From CAMYLR01 sp041577935 (lineage in GTDB: Bacteria; Gemmatimonadota; Gemmatimonadetes; JACCXV01; JAHWKZ01): a stretch of DNA of 18,617 bases. Location of the stretch: contig JBFGIA010000043.1 in assembly GCA_041577935.1 (NCBI GenBank), positions 1 through 18,617 of the forward strand, written 5' to 3'. Position 1 is the first letter of the stretch. Every line of letters begins with the position of its first letter. Shown in pieces: positions 7,982-14,979 of the stretch. Both the position numbers and the translations under genes were made by a program. Below the pieces are notes generated by a model. It searched no databases. It worked only from the letters and a program-made list of their open reading frames with translations, and was not told the DNA's origin.

Positions 7982-8809
7982 TCAGGTGCCGATTCGGGTC
8001 CCGATAGCGGCGAACCAACCGCCGTCGTAACTACCGCCCTCGATGGCGAAACCGAGCGGTGCCAAGCCCAACTCCAAGCCGATATACGCCTTCCCATGTG
8101 TGCTGGAAGTCTCGATGTCGCCGTTGATTTCCACGCCGCCGGTCGAGCTTACGAGCGGAATGCGATACGCTGCTTTGATGTCGGTTCGATCAACACCCAC
8201 GCCAGCATACGGCGTCAGTAGTACAAACGCTTTTGATACGTCCAGACGGAATGACCATGCGCTCACGTCGGCGTTGTACGACACCACATCAGAATCGAAT
8301 TCCTCGAAATCGAGTCCTGTTACCCACGATCGAAAGACTGAAGCCGTCAGAGCCGGCATCACGATCGATTCGTCCAGGATGGCGACGCGACCGCCGAGCG
8401 CCAGCAGCCCGACACTGCCCTCGATATCCCCAGCTCCGGTGAGAACCCCCGCGCGGCCCATGATGTCGACGGACCCGAGACCAGGACCCCACAGCCCAAG
8501 AGCACCGTTCAGCATTCCCATCGGGACGTGAAAGTCGATGTCCCCGGTAGGCCGACGTGGATCCAGTATGCCGACGTTGGTCACACCCAGCGCCGCACCG
8601 ACCCGAAATCCGCCCAGCCCGCCAGTCGTCGGAGCCGGCCCGGTGAGCGGGCTGCCACCGGCGAGAGCCTGCCCAAGGCCGCGCGATGCATCTTCGATCG
8701 CGGTACGCACACGGAGCTCGGAAACAACCTGCCCGCGAGCTGGAGTAGCGGATCCCCAAGCCCAAATCGCGAGAACGACTACGATGAGCGCTCTGTGCGT
8801 CAAACCCAT
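7982..8809 (-). CDS. Unknown exported, probable outer-membrane beta-barrel protein
   Basis: I do not recognise a named family. The 275-residue protein starts with a classic signal peptide: an N-terminal MGLTHR, a hydrophobic core to about residue 20, and an A-R-G|Q cleavage-like site near 26. The mature part is rich in glycine and in alternating hydrophobic/polar stretches (e.g. RVGAALGVTNVGIL, SFRLDVSKAFVLLTPYAGVG, KAYIGLELGLAPLGFAIEG), which suggests a small outer-membrane beta-barrel or periplasmic beta-rich protein; it does not end in the aromatic residue usual for BAM substrates. The start ATG 8809 has a good AAGGA five bases upstream and overlaps purM by 10 nt. Its stop abuts ribD. It is the only exported protein in a block of cytosolic biosynthesis genes, so its position may be operon filler or may be conserved in relatives. 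Confidence 0.8.
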   Translation of the reverse strand: MGLTHRALIVVVLAIWAWGSATPARGQVVSELRVRTAIEDASRGLGQALAGGSPLTGPAPTTGGLGGFRVGAALGVTNVGILDPRRPTGDIDFHVPMGMLNGALGLWGPGLGSVDIMGRAGVLTGAGDIEGSVGLLALGGRVAILDESIVMPALTASVFRSWVTGLDFEEFDSDVVSYNADVSAWSFRLDVSKAFVLLTPYAGVGVDRTDIKAAYRIPLVSSTGGVEINGDIETSSTHGKAYIGLELGLAPLGFAIEGGSYDGGWFAAIGTRIGT

Positions 8810-9846
8810 TGCAGTCCTTCCCCGGCGACGATTTCACCGATCATGAGGGCCGGCTGGCTGCATGTTCGACACCGTTTGGTTATCTCGCTGGCGTGCTCAG
8901 CGGAGACGATCAAACAGAACCCGATCCCCATATTGAAAACCCGGTACATCTCGTCACTATCGATGCTGCCGACAGTTGCGAGGTAGTCGAACAGCGGGCC
9001 CGGTGTCCAGGCCGAGCGATCGATGGCTGCAGCTGATCCGGGTGGCAACGCGCGCGCCAGGTTGGCAGAGAAACCGCCGCCAGTGATATGAGCTGCACCG
9101 TGCAACGCCTCGTCTCCTAACAACGGGCCCACCGACTTCAGATACGATCGGTGAACCGCCAGTAGCTCATCGGCCCAGCTGGTCTCTGCCCACGGCACGA
9201 TGTCCTCTGGTTGTTGGCCAGCTGTGTCGAAGACGATCTGCCGCGCCAGCGAGTATCCGTTGGTGTGAAGACCGGTCGAGCCCAGCCCGAGAATCACGTC
9301 ACCGATCTGCACTCGGTTCTCCGAAGTGCCCCATTGAGCAATCATTGAACCGACCGCGAAACCTGCGAGGTCGTACTTGCCGGCTGGGTAGAGATCTGGC
9401 ATCTCGGCGGTCTCGCCCCCGAGAAGCGGGATCGCGTTCCCCTCACAGCCACGCGCAAACCCGTTCACAATCGATATGACGATCTCGGGGTCGAGTTCCC
9501 CAGCAGCTATGTAGTCCAAGAAAAAGAGCGGTTTCGCACCTGCCGCCAGGAGATCATCGACGCAGTGGTTTACCAGGTCTTCACCGACAGTGTCGTGTCG
9601 ATTGGCGAGCTGCGCGACCAGCACCTTGGTACCCACTCCATCGGCTGAAGCGACCAGAACCGGGCCCAGGTCGGGGTTCGAGGAGAGATCGTAGCCACCA
9701 GCGAACCCACCGATCTCGGTCACGACACCCTTGTTGAAGGTCGGCTCGACGATTGCCCTAAGACGTCGCTTGATCCGATCCGCAGTGGCCAGATCGACGC
9801 CCGCTTCTCGATAGCTGGGCGCTGCGTCGATCGAGGATTCAGGCAT
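8800..9846 (-). CDS. purM: Phosphoribosylformylglycinamidine cyclo-ligase (AIR synthetase)
   Basis: PurM closes the imidazole ring of purine biosynthesis (FGAM plus ATP to AIR). The 348-residue protein has the whole family pattern: YREAGVD near the N-terminus, GFAGGYDL, ADGVGTK, DLVNHCVDDLLAAGAKPLFF, LLGGETAEMPDLY, GLGSTGLHTNGYSLAR, HITGGGFSANL and MYRVFNMGIG. The open frame extends upstream to 10149, but that part is antisense-frame noise over the kinase gene. Two starts fit: ATG 9846 (chosen, MPESSIDAAP) and ATG 9864; neither has a strong ribosome site. With 9846 the gene overlaps the kinase stop by 8 nt, so translational coupling is likely. Its product AIR leads to GTP, the substrate of ribBA downstream, which may or may not be why they share an operon. 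Confidence 0.96.
   Translation of the reverse strand: MPESSIDAAPSYREAGVDLATADRIKRRLRAIVEPTFNKGVVTEIGGFAGGYDLSSNPDLGPVLVASADGVGTKVLVAQLANRHDTVGEDLVNHCVDDLLAAGAKPLFFLDYIAAGELDPEIVISIVNGFARGCEGNAIPLLGGETAEMPDLYPAGKYDLAGFAVGSMIAQWGTSENRVQIGDVILGLGSTGLHTNGYSLARQIVFDTAGQQPEDIVPWAETSWADELLAVHRSYLKSVGPLLGDEALHGAAHITGGGFSANLARALPPGSAAAIDRSAWTPGPLFDYLATVGSIDSDEMYRVFNMGIGFCLIVSAEHASEITKRCRTCSQPALMIGEIVAGEGLQWV
8815..8819 (-). promoter_or_regulatory. Ribosome binding site of the exported-protein gene
   Basis: AAGGA on the minus strand, five bases before the ATG at 8809, lies inside the last codons of purM. It is one of the two clearest Shine-Dalgarno sequences in the window and fixes the start directly ahead of the signal peptide, implying independent, efficient initiation rather than read-through from purM alone. 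Confidence 0.7.
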
Positions 9847-10765
9847 CCTGGAGAAGCGGCTCATAGTCGAATCGCGTGAGATGTTCGAACTCGCGGAAGC
9901 GAGTATCGATTTGCGCAGGCTCCAAATGAGCCAACCGATCGACAGAAAACGCCTCGCAGCAAAACGAGCCCATCGCGGAGCCGTAAATTGCCGCCCGCCT
10001 GATGCCCTCGGGAGTGATCTCCCCCGTCGCCGCGAGGTATCCAAGAAAGCCACCGGCAAAAGAGTCGCCAGCTCCGGTTGGATCCACGATCGTCTCCAAC
10101 GGCAGGCCTGGAACGGCGAATAACCAGTCGTTCGCGAACGCGATCGCACCGTGCTCGCCTTTTTTTACCACGAGCAGTTGCGGTCCCCAGCCGAGAATCG
10201 AGTTGGCGGCTGTTCGGATGTTGGGCTCCCGTGCCAACTCTCGTGTTTCGGAGTCGTTGATCAGAACGATGTCGACCCGTTCCAACACACTACGGAGCTC
10301 GTCGGGTGTTCCTTCGATCCAGAAGTCCATCGTATCGAGCGCCGCCGATTGCGGTGCTGTCATCTGATCGAGGACGTTCAATTGAAGCGACGGCGCGATG
10401 TTGGCGAGAAATACGTGCTCGGTCTGACGGTATTCTTCGGGTATGTTGGGGCTGAACTCGGCAAAAACATTGAGGTCGGTGAACGTCGTCTCGCGGGCGT
10501 TCAGATCGTACCCGTACCGGCCTCCCCACCGAAATGTCGCTCCTTCGCGCACTTGAAGACCCCTCAGATCGATCCCGCGATCGGCCAGCAGATCTAAATG
10601 CGGCTGGGGGAAATCGGTACCGACCACACCGACTATTTGGACGTCAGTGAAGTATGAAGCCGCGAGTCCGAAGTATACTGCGGCTCCGCCCAAAGCCGAC
10701 GTGCGCTTCCCAAAAGGGGTTTCGACATCGTCAAGCGCGACTGACCCTACCACCAGAATCGACAT
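9839..10765 (-). CDS. PfkB/ribokinase-family carbohydrate or nucleoside kinase
   Basis: The 308-residue protein is a full PfkB-family kinase: MSILVVGSVALDD start, the first-signature GG (26-27) in ALGGAAVYFGLAAS, a NDSE motif near 160 and the second signature DPTGAGDSFAGGF (228-240) with the anion hole and catalytic D234. These enzymes phosphorylate a sugar or nucleoside hydroxyl with ATP; the substrate cannot be assigned. The C-terminal tail (about 290-308) is acidic and variable. ATG 10765 is preceded by GAGGAG 12 bases upstream, longer spacing than optimal. It lies 40 bases after argS and overlaps purM. Being next to purM a link to ribose or purine salvage is possible but only inferred. 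The family also includes adenosine kinases and ADP-heptose synthases. Confidence 0.9.
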   Translation of the reverse strand: MSILVVGSVALDDVETPFGKRTSALGGAAVYFGLAASYFTDVQIVGVVGTDFPQPHLDLLADRGIDLRGLQVREGATFRWGGRYGYDLNARETTFTDLNVFAEFSPNIPEEYRQTEHVFLANIAPSLQLNVLDQMTAPQSAALDTMDFWIEGTPDELRSVLERVDIVLINDSETRELAREPNIRTAANSILGWGPQLLVVKKGEHGAIAFANDWLFAVPGLPLETIVDPTGAGDSFAGGFLGYLAATGEITPEGIRRAAIYGSAMGSFCCEAFSVDRLAHLEPAQIDTRFREFEHLTRFDYEPLLQDA

Positions 10766-10805
10766 TAACGTTCACCGCTCCTCATGCAGAAGGTTATGGT
10801 ATAGC

Positions 10806-12473
10806 TCACATAGACTCCGGTGCTGTGACTCCAAGTTGGCCCAAACCTCCTCGTAGTACGTACTGTGTGGCCCGAGCGAGCGCGAGGCGAGCACGCGCCA
10901 GTGGCTCGTCCCCCACCAGGATGTGCTCACCGTGGTACCAAAGATGAAACCGGCGGGCCAGAGACTCGAGGTAATCGGTGACTCGGTGTGGCTCGAGCGC
11001 ATCGGCGGCGTCGGCGATGACGTCCGGATAGTCGTCGAGTACGCGCAATAGATCGATCTCCGTTGGCGCGGTCAATAGATCCAGACTGTCGGGTACGCCC
11101 GCTGTTTCGGGATCCCATGCCGGCTCCTCCAGACGTCCAAATACACTCGAGATTCGAGCATGTGCGTACTGCACGTAGTAGACGGGGTTCTCCTCCGTTT
11201 GCCGTCTCGCTAGATCGAGGTCCAGAACCATGTGCGTGTCGCCCTTGCGCATGACGAGAAAATAACGGGTCACGTCGACGCCGATGTCGTCCATGAGATC
11301 CTCGAGCAGCACCATGCGGTCGCTGCGAGTCGATAGTCGAACCTCCTGGCCGTCCTCGAGCAGACTGATCTGTTGATAGATCACCGGACGCAACCAATCC
11401 TGTGGGTACCCGAGAGCGCCAAGAGCGGCGCGCATTCTGATCGCGTAGTCGTGATGATCTGCACCCCATATGTCGATCGCGGTGTCAAACCCGCGTTCGT
11501 GTTTGTCCCGATGGTAGGCGATGTCAGGCAGAAGGTACGTCGGTTGGCCGGTGCGCTTGACGAGCACGCGATCTTTTGCATCGCCGAACTCTGACGCTCG
11601 AAACCAAGTCGCCTCATCGTCCTCGTACACGGCGCCGGCGTTTTTCAGGTCCGCGATCGTCGCTGCTAATCGGTCGTCAGTGTATAGCTCCGACTCGTTG
11701 AACCACACCTCGAACTTGACGCGGAAACGATCAAGGTCAGCTCGAATCGACGCATTCATCCGCTCACCCGCAAACTCGCGAAACGCTGAGACACACTCTT
11801 CGCTCGGCTTCTCTAGCCAGCGATCCCCAACTTCATCACGCATCTCCTTTGCTAAGTCCCGTATGTACTTGCCCCGATAACCGCCCTCGGGAAACGGAAA
11901 CGACGGGTTCCACAGCTGTTGATAACGAGCGTGAACGGATGCACCCAGCATGTCCATCTGTCGTCCCGCGTCGTTGAAGTAGTACTCGCGGGTTACGTTG
12001 GCCCCCTGACTCTCCAGCAGCGACGCGATGGCATCCCCCAGGGCAGCGTTGCGGGCGTGACCGATGTGTAACGGACCGGTCGGGTTCGAGGATACGAACT
12101 CGACATTGATCTTTCGGTCTTTCAGACGGCCCGACCGCCCGTACGACTCTCGCTGCGTGAGTATATCCCGCACCACTTCCTGGAGATAGCGAGGTGCTAA
12201 CCGAACGTTGATGAAGCCTGGGCCAGCCACCGCGACATCGCTGAAGCGGTCGCGATCCAGGTCAAGTCCGGTGACGAGCTCGGCAGCGATCTCACGTGGT
12301 GATCGCTTCAGCGGTCGCGCTAGCGCGAGCGCTATCGGCGAGGACCAATCTCCGTGCTCGGGATCACCAGGACGCTCAACGACGATCTCCTCGCTCGGCC
12401 AGCTCAACTCGGCGAGTCGGGATCTTATCGCGGTCCGGAACTTTTCACGCGGACGTATTTTTGCTGCTTCCAT
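10806..12473 (-). CDS. argS: Arginyl-tRNA synthetase
   Basis: Class I synthetase charging tRNA-Arg. With the ATG at 12473 it has 555 residues: an N-terminal Add1-like domain with RPGDPEHGDWSSPIALALA, the catalytic HIGH motif at 136-139 within SSNPTGPLHIGHARNA, YFNDAGRQMDMLG, the KMSKS-replacing STRSD loop (RLSTRSDRMVLLEDL, in the position of the family's MSTRxG), and the anticodon-binding C-terminal domain ending LGVTAPESM, close to the usual 'M' terminus. An alternative GTG at 12515 would add 14 lysine/arginine-rich residues that are read from the lysine tail of fmdB in another frame; ATG 12473 is preferred. Even so it overlaps fmdB by 29 nt, unusual for two unrelated genes, and has only a weak purine-rich site (AAGAAGAAA) upstream. 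Confidence 0.95.
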   Translation of the reverse strand: MEAAKIRPREKFRTAIRSRLAELSWPSEEIVVERPGDPEHGDWSSPIALALARPLKRSPREIAAELVTGLDLDRDRFSDVAVAGPGFINVRLAPRYLQEVVRDILTQRESYGRSGRLKDRKINVEFVSSNPTGPLHIGHARNAALGDAIASLLESQGANVTREYYFNDAGRQMDMLGASVHARYQQLWNPSFPFPEGGYRGKYIRDLAKEMRDEVGDRWLEKPSEECVSAFREFAGERMNASIRADLDRFRVKFEVWFNESELYTDDRLAATIADLKNAGAVYEDDEATWFRASEFGDAKDRVLVKRTGQPTYLLPDIAYHRDKHERGFDTAIDIWGADHHDYAIRMRAALGALGYPQDWLRPVIYQQISLLEDGQEVRLSTRSDRMVLLEDLMDDIGVDVTRYFLVMRKGDTHMVLDLDLARRQTEENPVYYVQYAHARISSVFGRLEEPAWDPETAGVPDSLDLLTAPTEIDLLRVLDDYPDVIADAADALEPHRVTDYLESLARRFHLWYHGEHILVGDEPLARARLALARATQYVLRGGLGQLGVTAPESM

Positions 12474-12750
12474 TCGATTTCTTCTTCGGTTTTTTTTGTT
12501 TTCCTTTCTTGTCACTTTTTGTGGGACCCGTTTCTTTTTCTGCCGAGGCCTTGGATCGATACTCGTCGCTTCGGTAGTCGGTTATGTAAAACCCGGAGCC
12601 CTTGAATAAAAGACCCGCCCCACCCGATATCTGACGTTCAGCACGCCCCTCGCACTCTGGACAGCGCCGCGCACGGGCGCGAGTCGCCTTCCTCTGGAAG
12701 ACCTCAAAGGTGTGATCGCATTCAACGCACTTATACACGTAAGTCGGCAA
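12445..12750 (-). CDS. FmdB-type zinc-ribbon protein with lysine-rich tail
   Basis: FmdB/regulatory zinc-ribbon proteins are short, of unknown exact role, and begin M-P-x-Y-x-Y-x-C. Here the sequence MPTYVYKC is read from a TTG at 12750, four bases after AGGAGG of a strong AAGGAGGAG site; a GTG at 12753 would be too close to it. The 101 residues show two C-x2-C pairs (C8/C11 and C30/C33) that should bind one zinc, then the family motif LFKGSGFYITDY (48-59), and after about residue 62 a charged, disordered, lysine-rich tail (78-101). The tail coding sequence includes a run of eight A (minus-strand RNA, 12490-12497), a slippage-prone site. It follows the mutase by 25 bases and overlaps argS. 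Nucleic-acid or ribosome binding via the tail is possible, but not shown. Confidence 0.9.
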   Translation of the reverse strand: MPTYVYKCVECDHTFEVFQRKATRARARRCPECEGRAERQISGGAGLLFKGSGFYITDYRSDEYRSKASAEKETGPTKSDKKGKQKKPKKKSNGSSKNTSA

Positions 12751-12752
12751 CA

Positions 12753-12761
12753 CTCCTCCTT
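12753..12761 (-). promoter_or_regulatory. Strong ribosome binding site that decides the TTG start of the zinc-ribbon gene
   Basis: AAGGAGGAG in the minus-strand RNA lies two bases before the TTG at 12750, with the AGGAGG core four bases from it. It is the best match to the anti-Shine-Dalgarno in the window, and together with the family N-terminus MPTYxYxC it selects TTG over the upstream frame. Confidence 0.8.
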
Positions 12762-12775
12762 GTGATCTGGAACCT

Positions 12776-14443
12776 TTAGGGACGACCGGCGGCGGGATCT
12801 CTGTACGTACCCGCGATGTCACGGAACACATCGGCGATTTCGCCGACAGTGGCGCCGGCGGTGCACGCGGCTCGGATACCGGGCATCACGTTTGTTTCCC
12901 CGTTTGCCATCGACGTCAGTGCATCCAGTGCATTTTCTACATGTGTCGAATCCCGTTTCGCCCGCCACTCTCCAAGCCGGTCGGCCTGACGTTTTGCGAG
13001 ATCCTCGGTATCAACCGTTCGGATATCCGACGGCATCTCATCCGTCTCGGCCCAACGGTTGACGCCGACCACGACCTCCTCACCGATCTCGACTCGCCGT
13101 TGGTGTTGGTATGCCTCGCGTTCTATCTCGCTGTGAAAAAACTTCGCCTCGATCGCCGCCACAGAACCGCCGATGCCCTCAATTTGATCCAGGTACGTGC
13201 GCGCTCGCTCTTCGAGGTCGTCCGTCAGTCGTTCCACATAGTACGAACCGCCGAGCGGGTCGGCGGTATCGGCGACACCACTCTCATGAGCCAGAATCTG
13301 CTGTGTCCTAAGCGCCAGCGCTGCCGATCGCTCCGACGGCAAAGCCAACGCTTCGTCGTAGCTGTTCGTGTGCAGGCTCTGGGTCCCGCCGAGCACCGCC
13401 GCCAGCGCCTGCAAGGTGACGCGGACGACGTTGTTCAGCGGTTGTTGAGCGGTCAGGGTCGCACCGTCGGTTTGGGTGTGAAACCTGAGTCTGGCGGCTG
13501 CGGGGTCGGTAGCACCGAAGCGGTTCTCTACCAGGTCGGCCCAGATCCGGCGCGCGGCTCGAAACTTCGCGACCTCCTCGAAGAGGTTGTTGTGAACGCC
13601 AAAGAAGAACGACAGCTGGCCTATAAACGTGTCGATGTCTATCCCCGCCTGGCGGGCCGCCTCGACGTAGCAGATCGCGTTGGCGAATGTGAAAGCGATC
13701 TCTTGCGCCGCATTGGCGCCAGCCTCACGGATGTGATAGCCGGAGATCGAAATCGGGTTCCAACGCGGCGTCTGCTGTGCGCACCAGGCGAACGAATCAA
13801 CGATCAAGCGGAGACTGAACTCTGGAGGATAGATATACGTTCCGCGAGCGATGTACTCCTTCAGAATGTCGTTTTGAATCGTTCCCCGCAGCGCGCCTAG
13901 CTTCGCTCCCTGCTCTTCACCGACCAGGGTGTACAGCGCCAAGAGCGTGTTTGCCGTGGCGTTGATCGTCATCGAGGTCGATACGTCGCTTAAAGGGATG
14001 CCGGTCAGTAGTCGTCGCATGTCATCCAGCGTATCGATCGCTACGCCGACGCGGCCAACCTCACCCACGGCGCGTGGATCATCCGAGTCCATACCCATTT
14101 GGGTTGGGAGATCAAATGCCGTGGAGAGGCCAGTTTGGCCGCGGTCGAGCAAGAACTTGAACCGTGCGTTGGTCTCCGATGCGGTTCCGAAGCCAGCGTA
14201 CTGGCGCATCGTCCACAGCCGACCCCGATACATGTTGGGATAGATGCCTCGGGTGTATGGTGGTTCGCCGGGGTAGCCCCGGACCGAATCATCGCAGACT
14301 GACTCGGCCGTATAGCAAGGTTCGATGAAATGCCCGCTAGTCGTGTGAAAGCCCGGTTTGCGTTCCGGGTGGCTTTCCAGGTGAGGCTCCAGGGTTTCCC
14401 TCTGCCACCGATCGTGGTCGCTGTTTCTGGTAGGAGGCGTCAT
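12776..14443 (-). CDS. Methylmalonyl-CoA mutase, large (catalytic) subunit
   Basis: The 555-residue protein is the CoA-binding TIM-barrel part of a coenzyme-B12 mutase. Markers: YPNMYRGRLWTMRQYAGF (69-86), STAFDLPTQMG, GTIQNDILKEY, ISISGYHIREAGA with the conserved H237, and GGTQSLHTNSYDEALALPSE. Residues Y82 and R200 occupy the places that, by my recall of the family, are Tyr/Arg in methylmalonyl-CoA mutases and Phe/Gln in isobutyryl-CoA mutases, so methylmalonyl-CoA is the likelier substrate. It stops at the end of the barrel domain; the cobalamin-binding C-terminal domain is absent and must be a separate protein elsewhere. ATG 14443 overlaps the carrier-protein stop as ATGA, placing it downstream of propionyl-CoA carboxylase genes, as expected for propionate catabolism to succinyl-CoA. 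Confidence 0.93.
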   Translation of the reverse strand: MTPPTRNSDHDRWQRETLEPHLESHPERKPGFHTTSGHFIEPCYTAESVCDDSVRGYPGEPPYTRGIYPNMYRGRLWTMRQYAGFGTASETNARFKFLLDRGQTGLSTAFDLPTQMGMDSDDPRAVGEVGRVGVAIDTLDDMRRLLTGIPLSDVSTSMTINATANTLLALYTLVGEEQGAKLGALRGTIQNDILKEYIARGTYIYPPEFSLRLIVDSFAWCAQQTPRWNPISISGYHIREAGANAAQEIAFTFANAICYVEAARQAGIDIDTFIGQLSFFFGVHNNLFEEVAKFRAARRIWADLVENRFGATDPAAARLRFHTQTDGATLTAQQPLNNVVRVTLQALAAVLGGTQSLHTNSYDEALALPSERSAALALRTQQILAHESGVADTADPLGGSYYVERLTDDLEERARTYLDQIEGIGGSVAAIEAKFFHSEIEREAYQHQRRVEIGEEVVVGVNRWAETDEMPSDIRTVDTEDLAKRQADRLGEWRAKRDSTHVENALDALTSMANGETNVMPGIRAACTAGATVGEIADVFRDIAGTYRDPAAGRP

Positions 14444-14979
14444 TCTGGTTCCACCGCTGGTTCGATCACACAGATGAGGGATCCCTGCTCGATAGGCTGT
14501 CCGGCTCCTACGCTCAGATCGCGTACGATCCCGTCGGTTGGTGCGGTGATCTCGTTTTCCATCTTCATCGCCTCGATAATGACCAGCCCATCACCGGCAC
14601 GAACGCTGTGCCCTTCCTCCACCTCGACTAAGAGTACCAAACCCGGCATGGGGGCACGAACCTCCTGGGTCGTGTGGGACACCAAGGGCGCCAGTGATCT
14701 GAGCCTTTGGCGCGCCTCGCTCACTACCGTGAATCCATACCGTGTTCCGTCCAAGACGAGGGTTCCTTTGTCCCCCTCGCTCCGTCGCCATTCCACGAGT
14801 CGAGGCCGGCCTTCGACCCACGTCTGAGCCTCGCTGGCTCCAGCCGTAACACCGAAAGTCCAGACCTCATCACTGCGCTCGACTCGAATCTCACAACCAT
14901 CCTCGGTGTCCAGCAGTGTGACCTGATACGATGTCTCGGTCCCATCGCGTGCTACGATATAGTGCTTCGGCGCGGTCAT
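14440..14979 (-). CDS. Biotin carboxyl carrier protein of an acyl-CoA carboxylase
   Basis: The 179-residue protein has a C-terminal biotinyl/lipoyl domain (about 105-175) with the biotinylation motif EAMKM at 136-140; K139 is the predicted biotin site, in the usual context IIEAMKMENEI. APMPGLV at 109-115 is the typical first strand. The N-terminal 100 residues resemble the linker or 'BT-like' region that in fused acyl-CoA carboxylase alpha chains connects carboxylase and carrier. The frame is open up to 15066, but ATG 14979 overlaps the preceding stop as ATGA and fits the domain edge. It would be charged by the biotin carboxylase (16307-17845) and discharge to the carboxyltransferase (17890 onwards). 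The two genes are separated by an rRNA methyltransferase gene. Confidence 0.92.
   Translation of the reverse strand: MTAPKHYIVARDGTETSYQVTLLDTEDGCEIRVERSDEVWTFGVTAGASEAQTWVEGRPRLVEWRRSEGDKGTLVLDGTRYGFTVVSEARQRLRSLAPLVSHTTQEVRAPMPGLVLLVEVEEGHSVRAGDGLVIIEAMKMENEITAPTDGIVRDLSVGAGQPIEQGSLICVIEPAVEPE

Noticed and set aside
7493..8221. 242-codon open frame on the plus strand over ribD and the exported-protein gene
   Set aside because: It crosses two convincing minus-strand genes and their junction and has no motif of its own.
7982..8830. FMN riboswitch ahead of ribD
   Set aside because: ribD abuts the upstream gene, leaving no non-coding leader, and the conserved RFN-type sequence is not seen.
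9847..10149. N-terminal extension of purM up to 10149
   Set aside because: It lies wholly over the kinase gene in another frame and lacks PurM similarity; the family start is near 9846-9864.
12474..12545. T-rich stretch on the plus strand as a possible intrinsic terminator
   Set aside because: There is no GC-rich stem before it, and on the coding strand it is the A-rich sequence of the lysine tail, which explains it.
12941..13900. 319-codon open frame on the plus strand
   Set aside because: Antisense to the mutase gene, with no recognisable motif or ribosome site; treated as a shadow.
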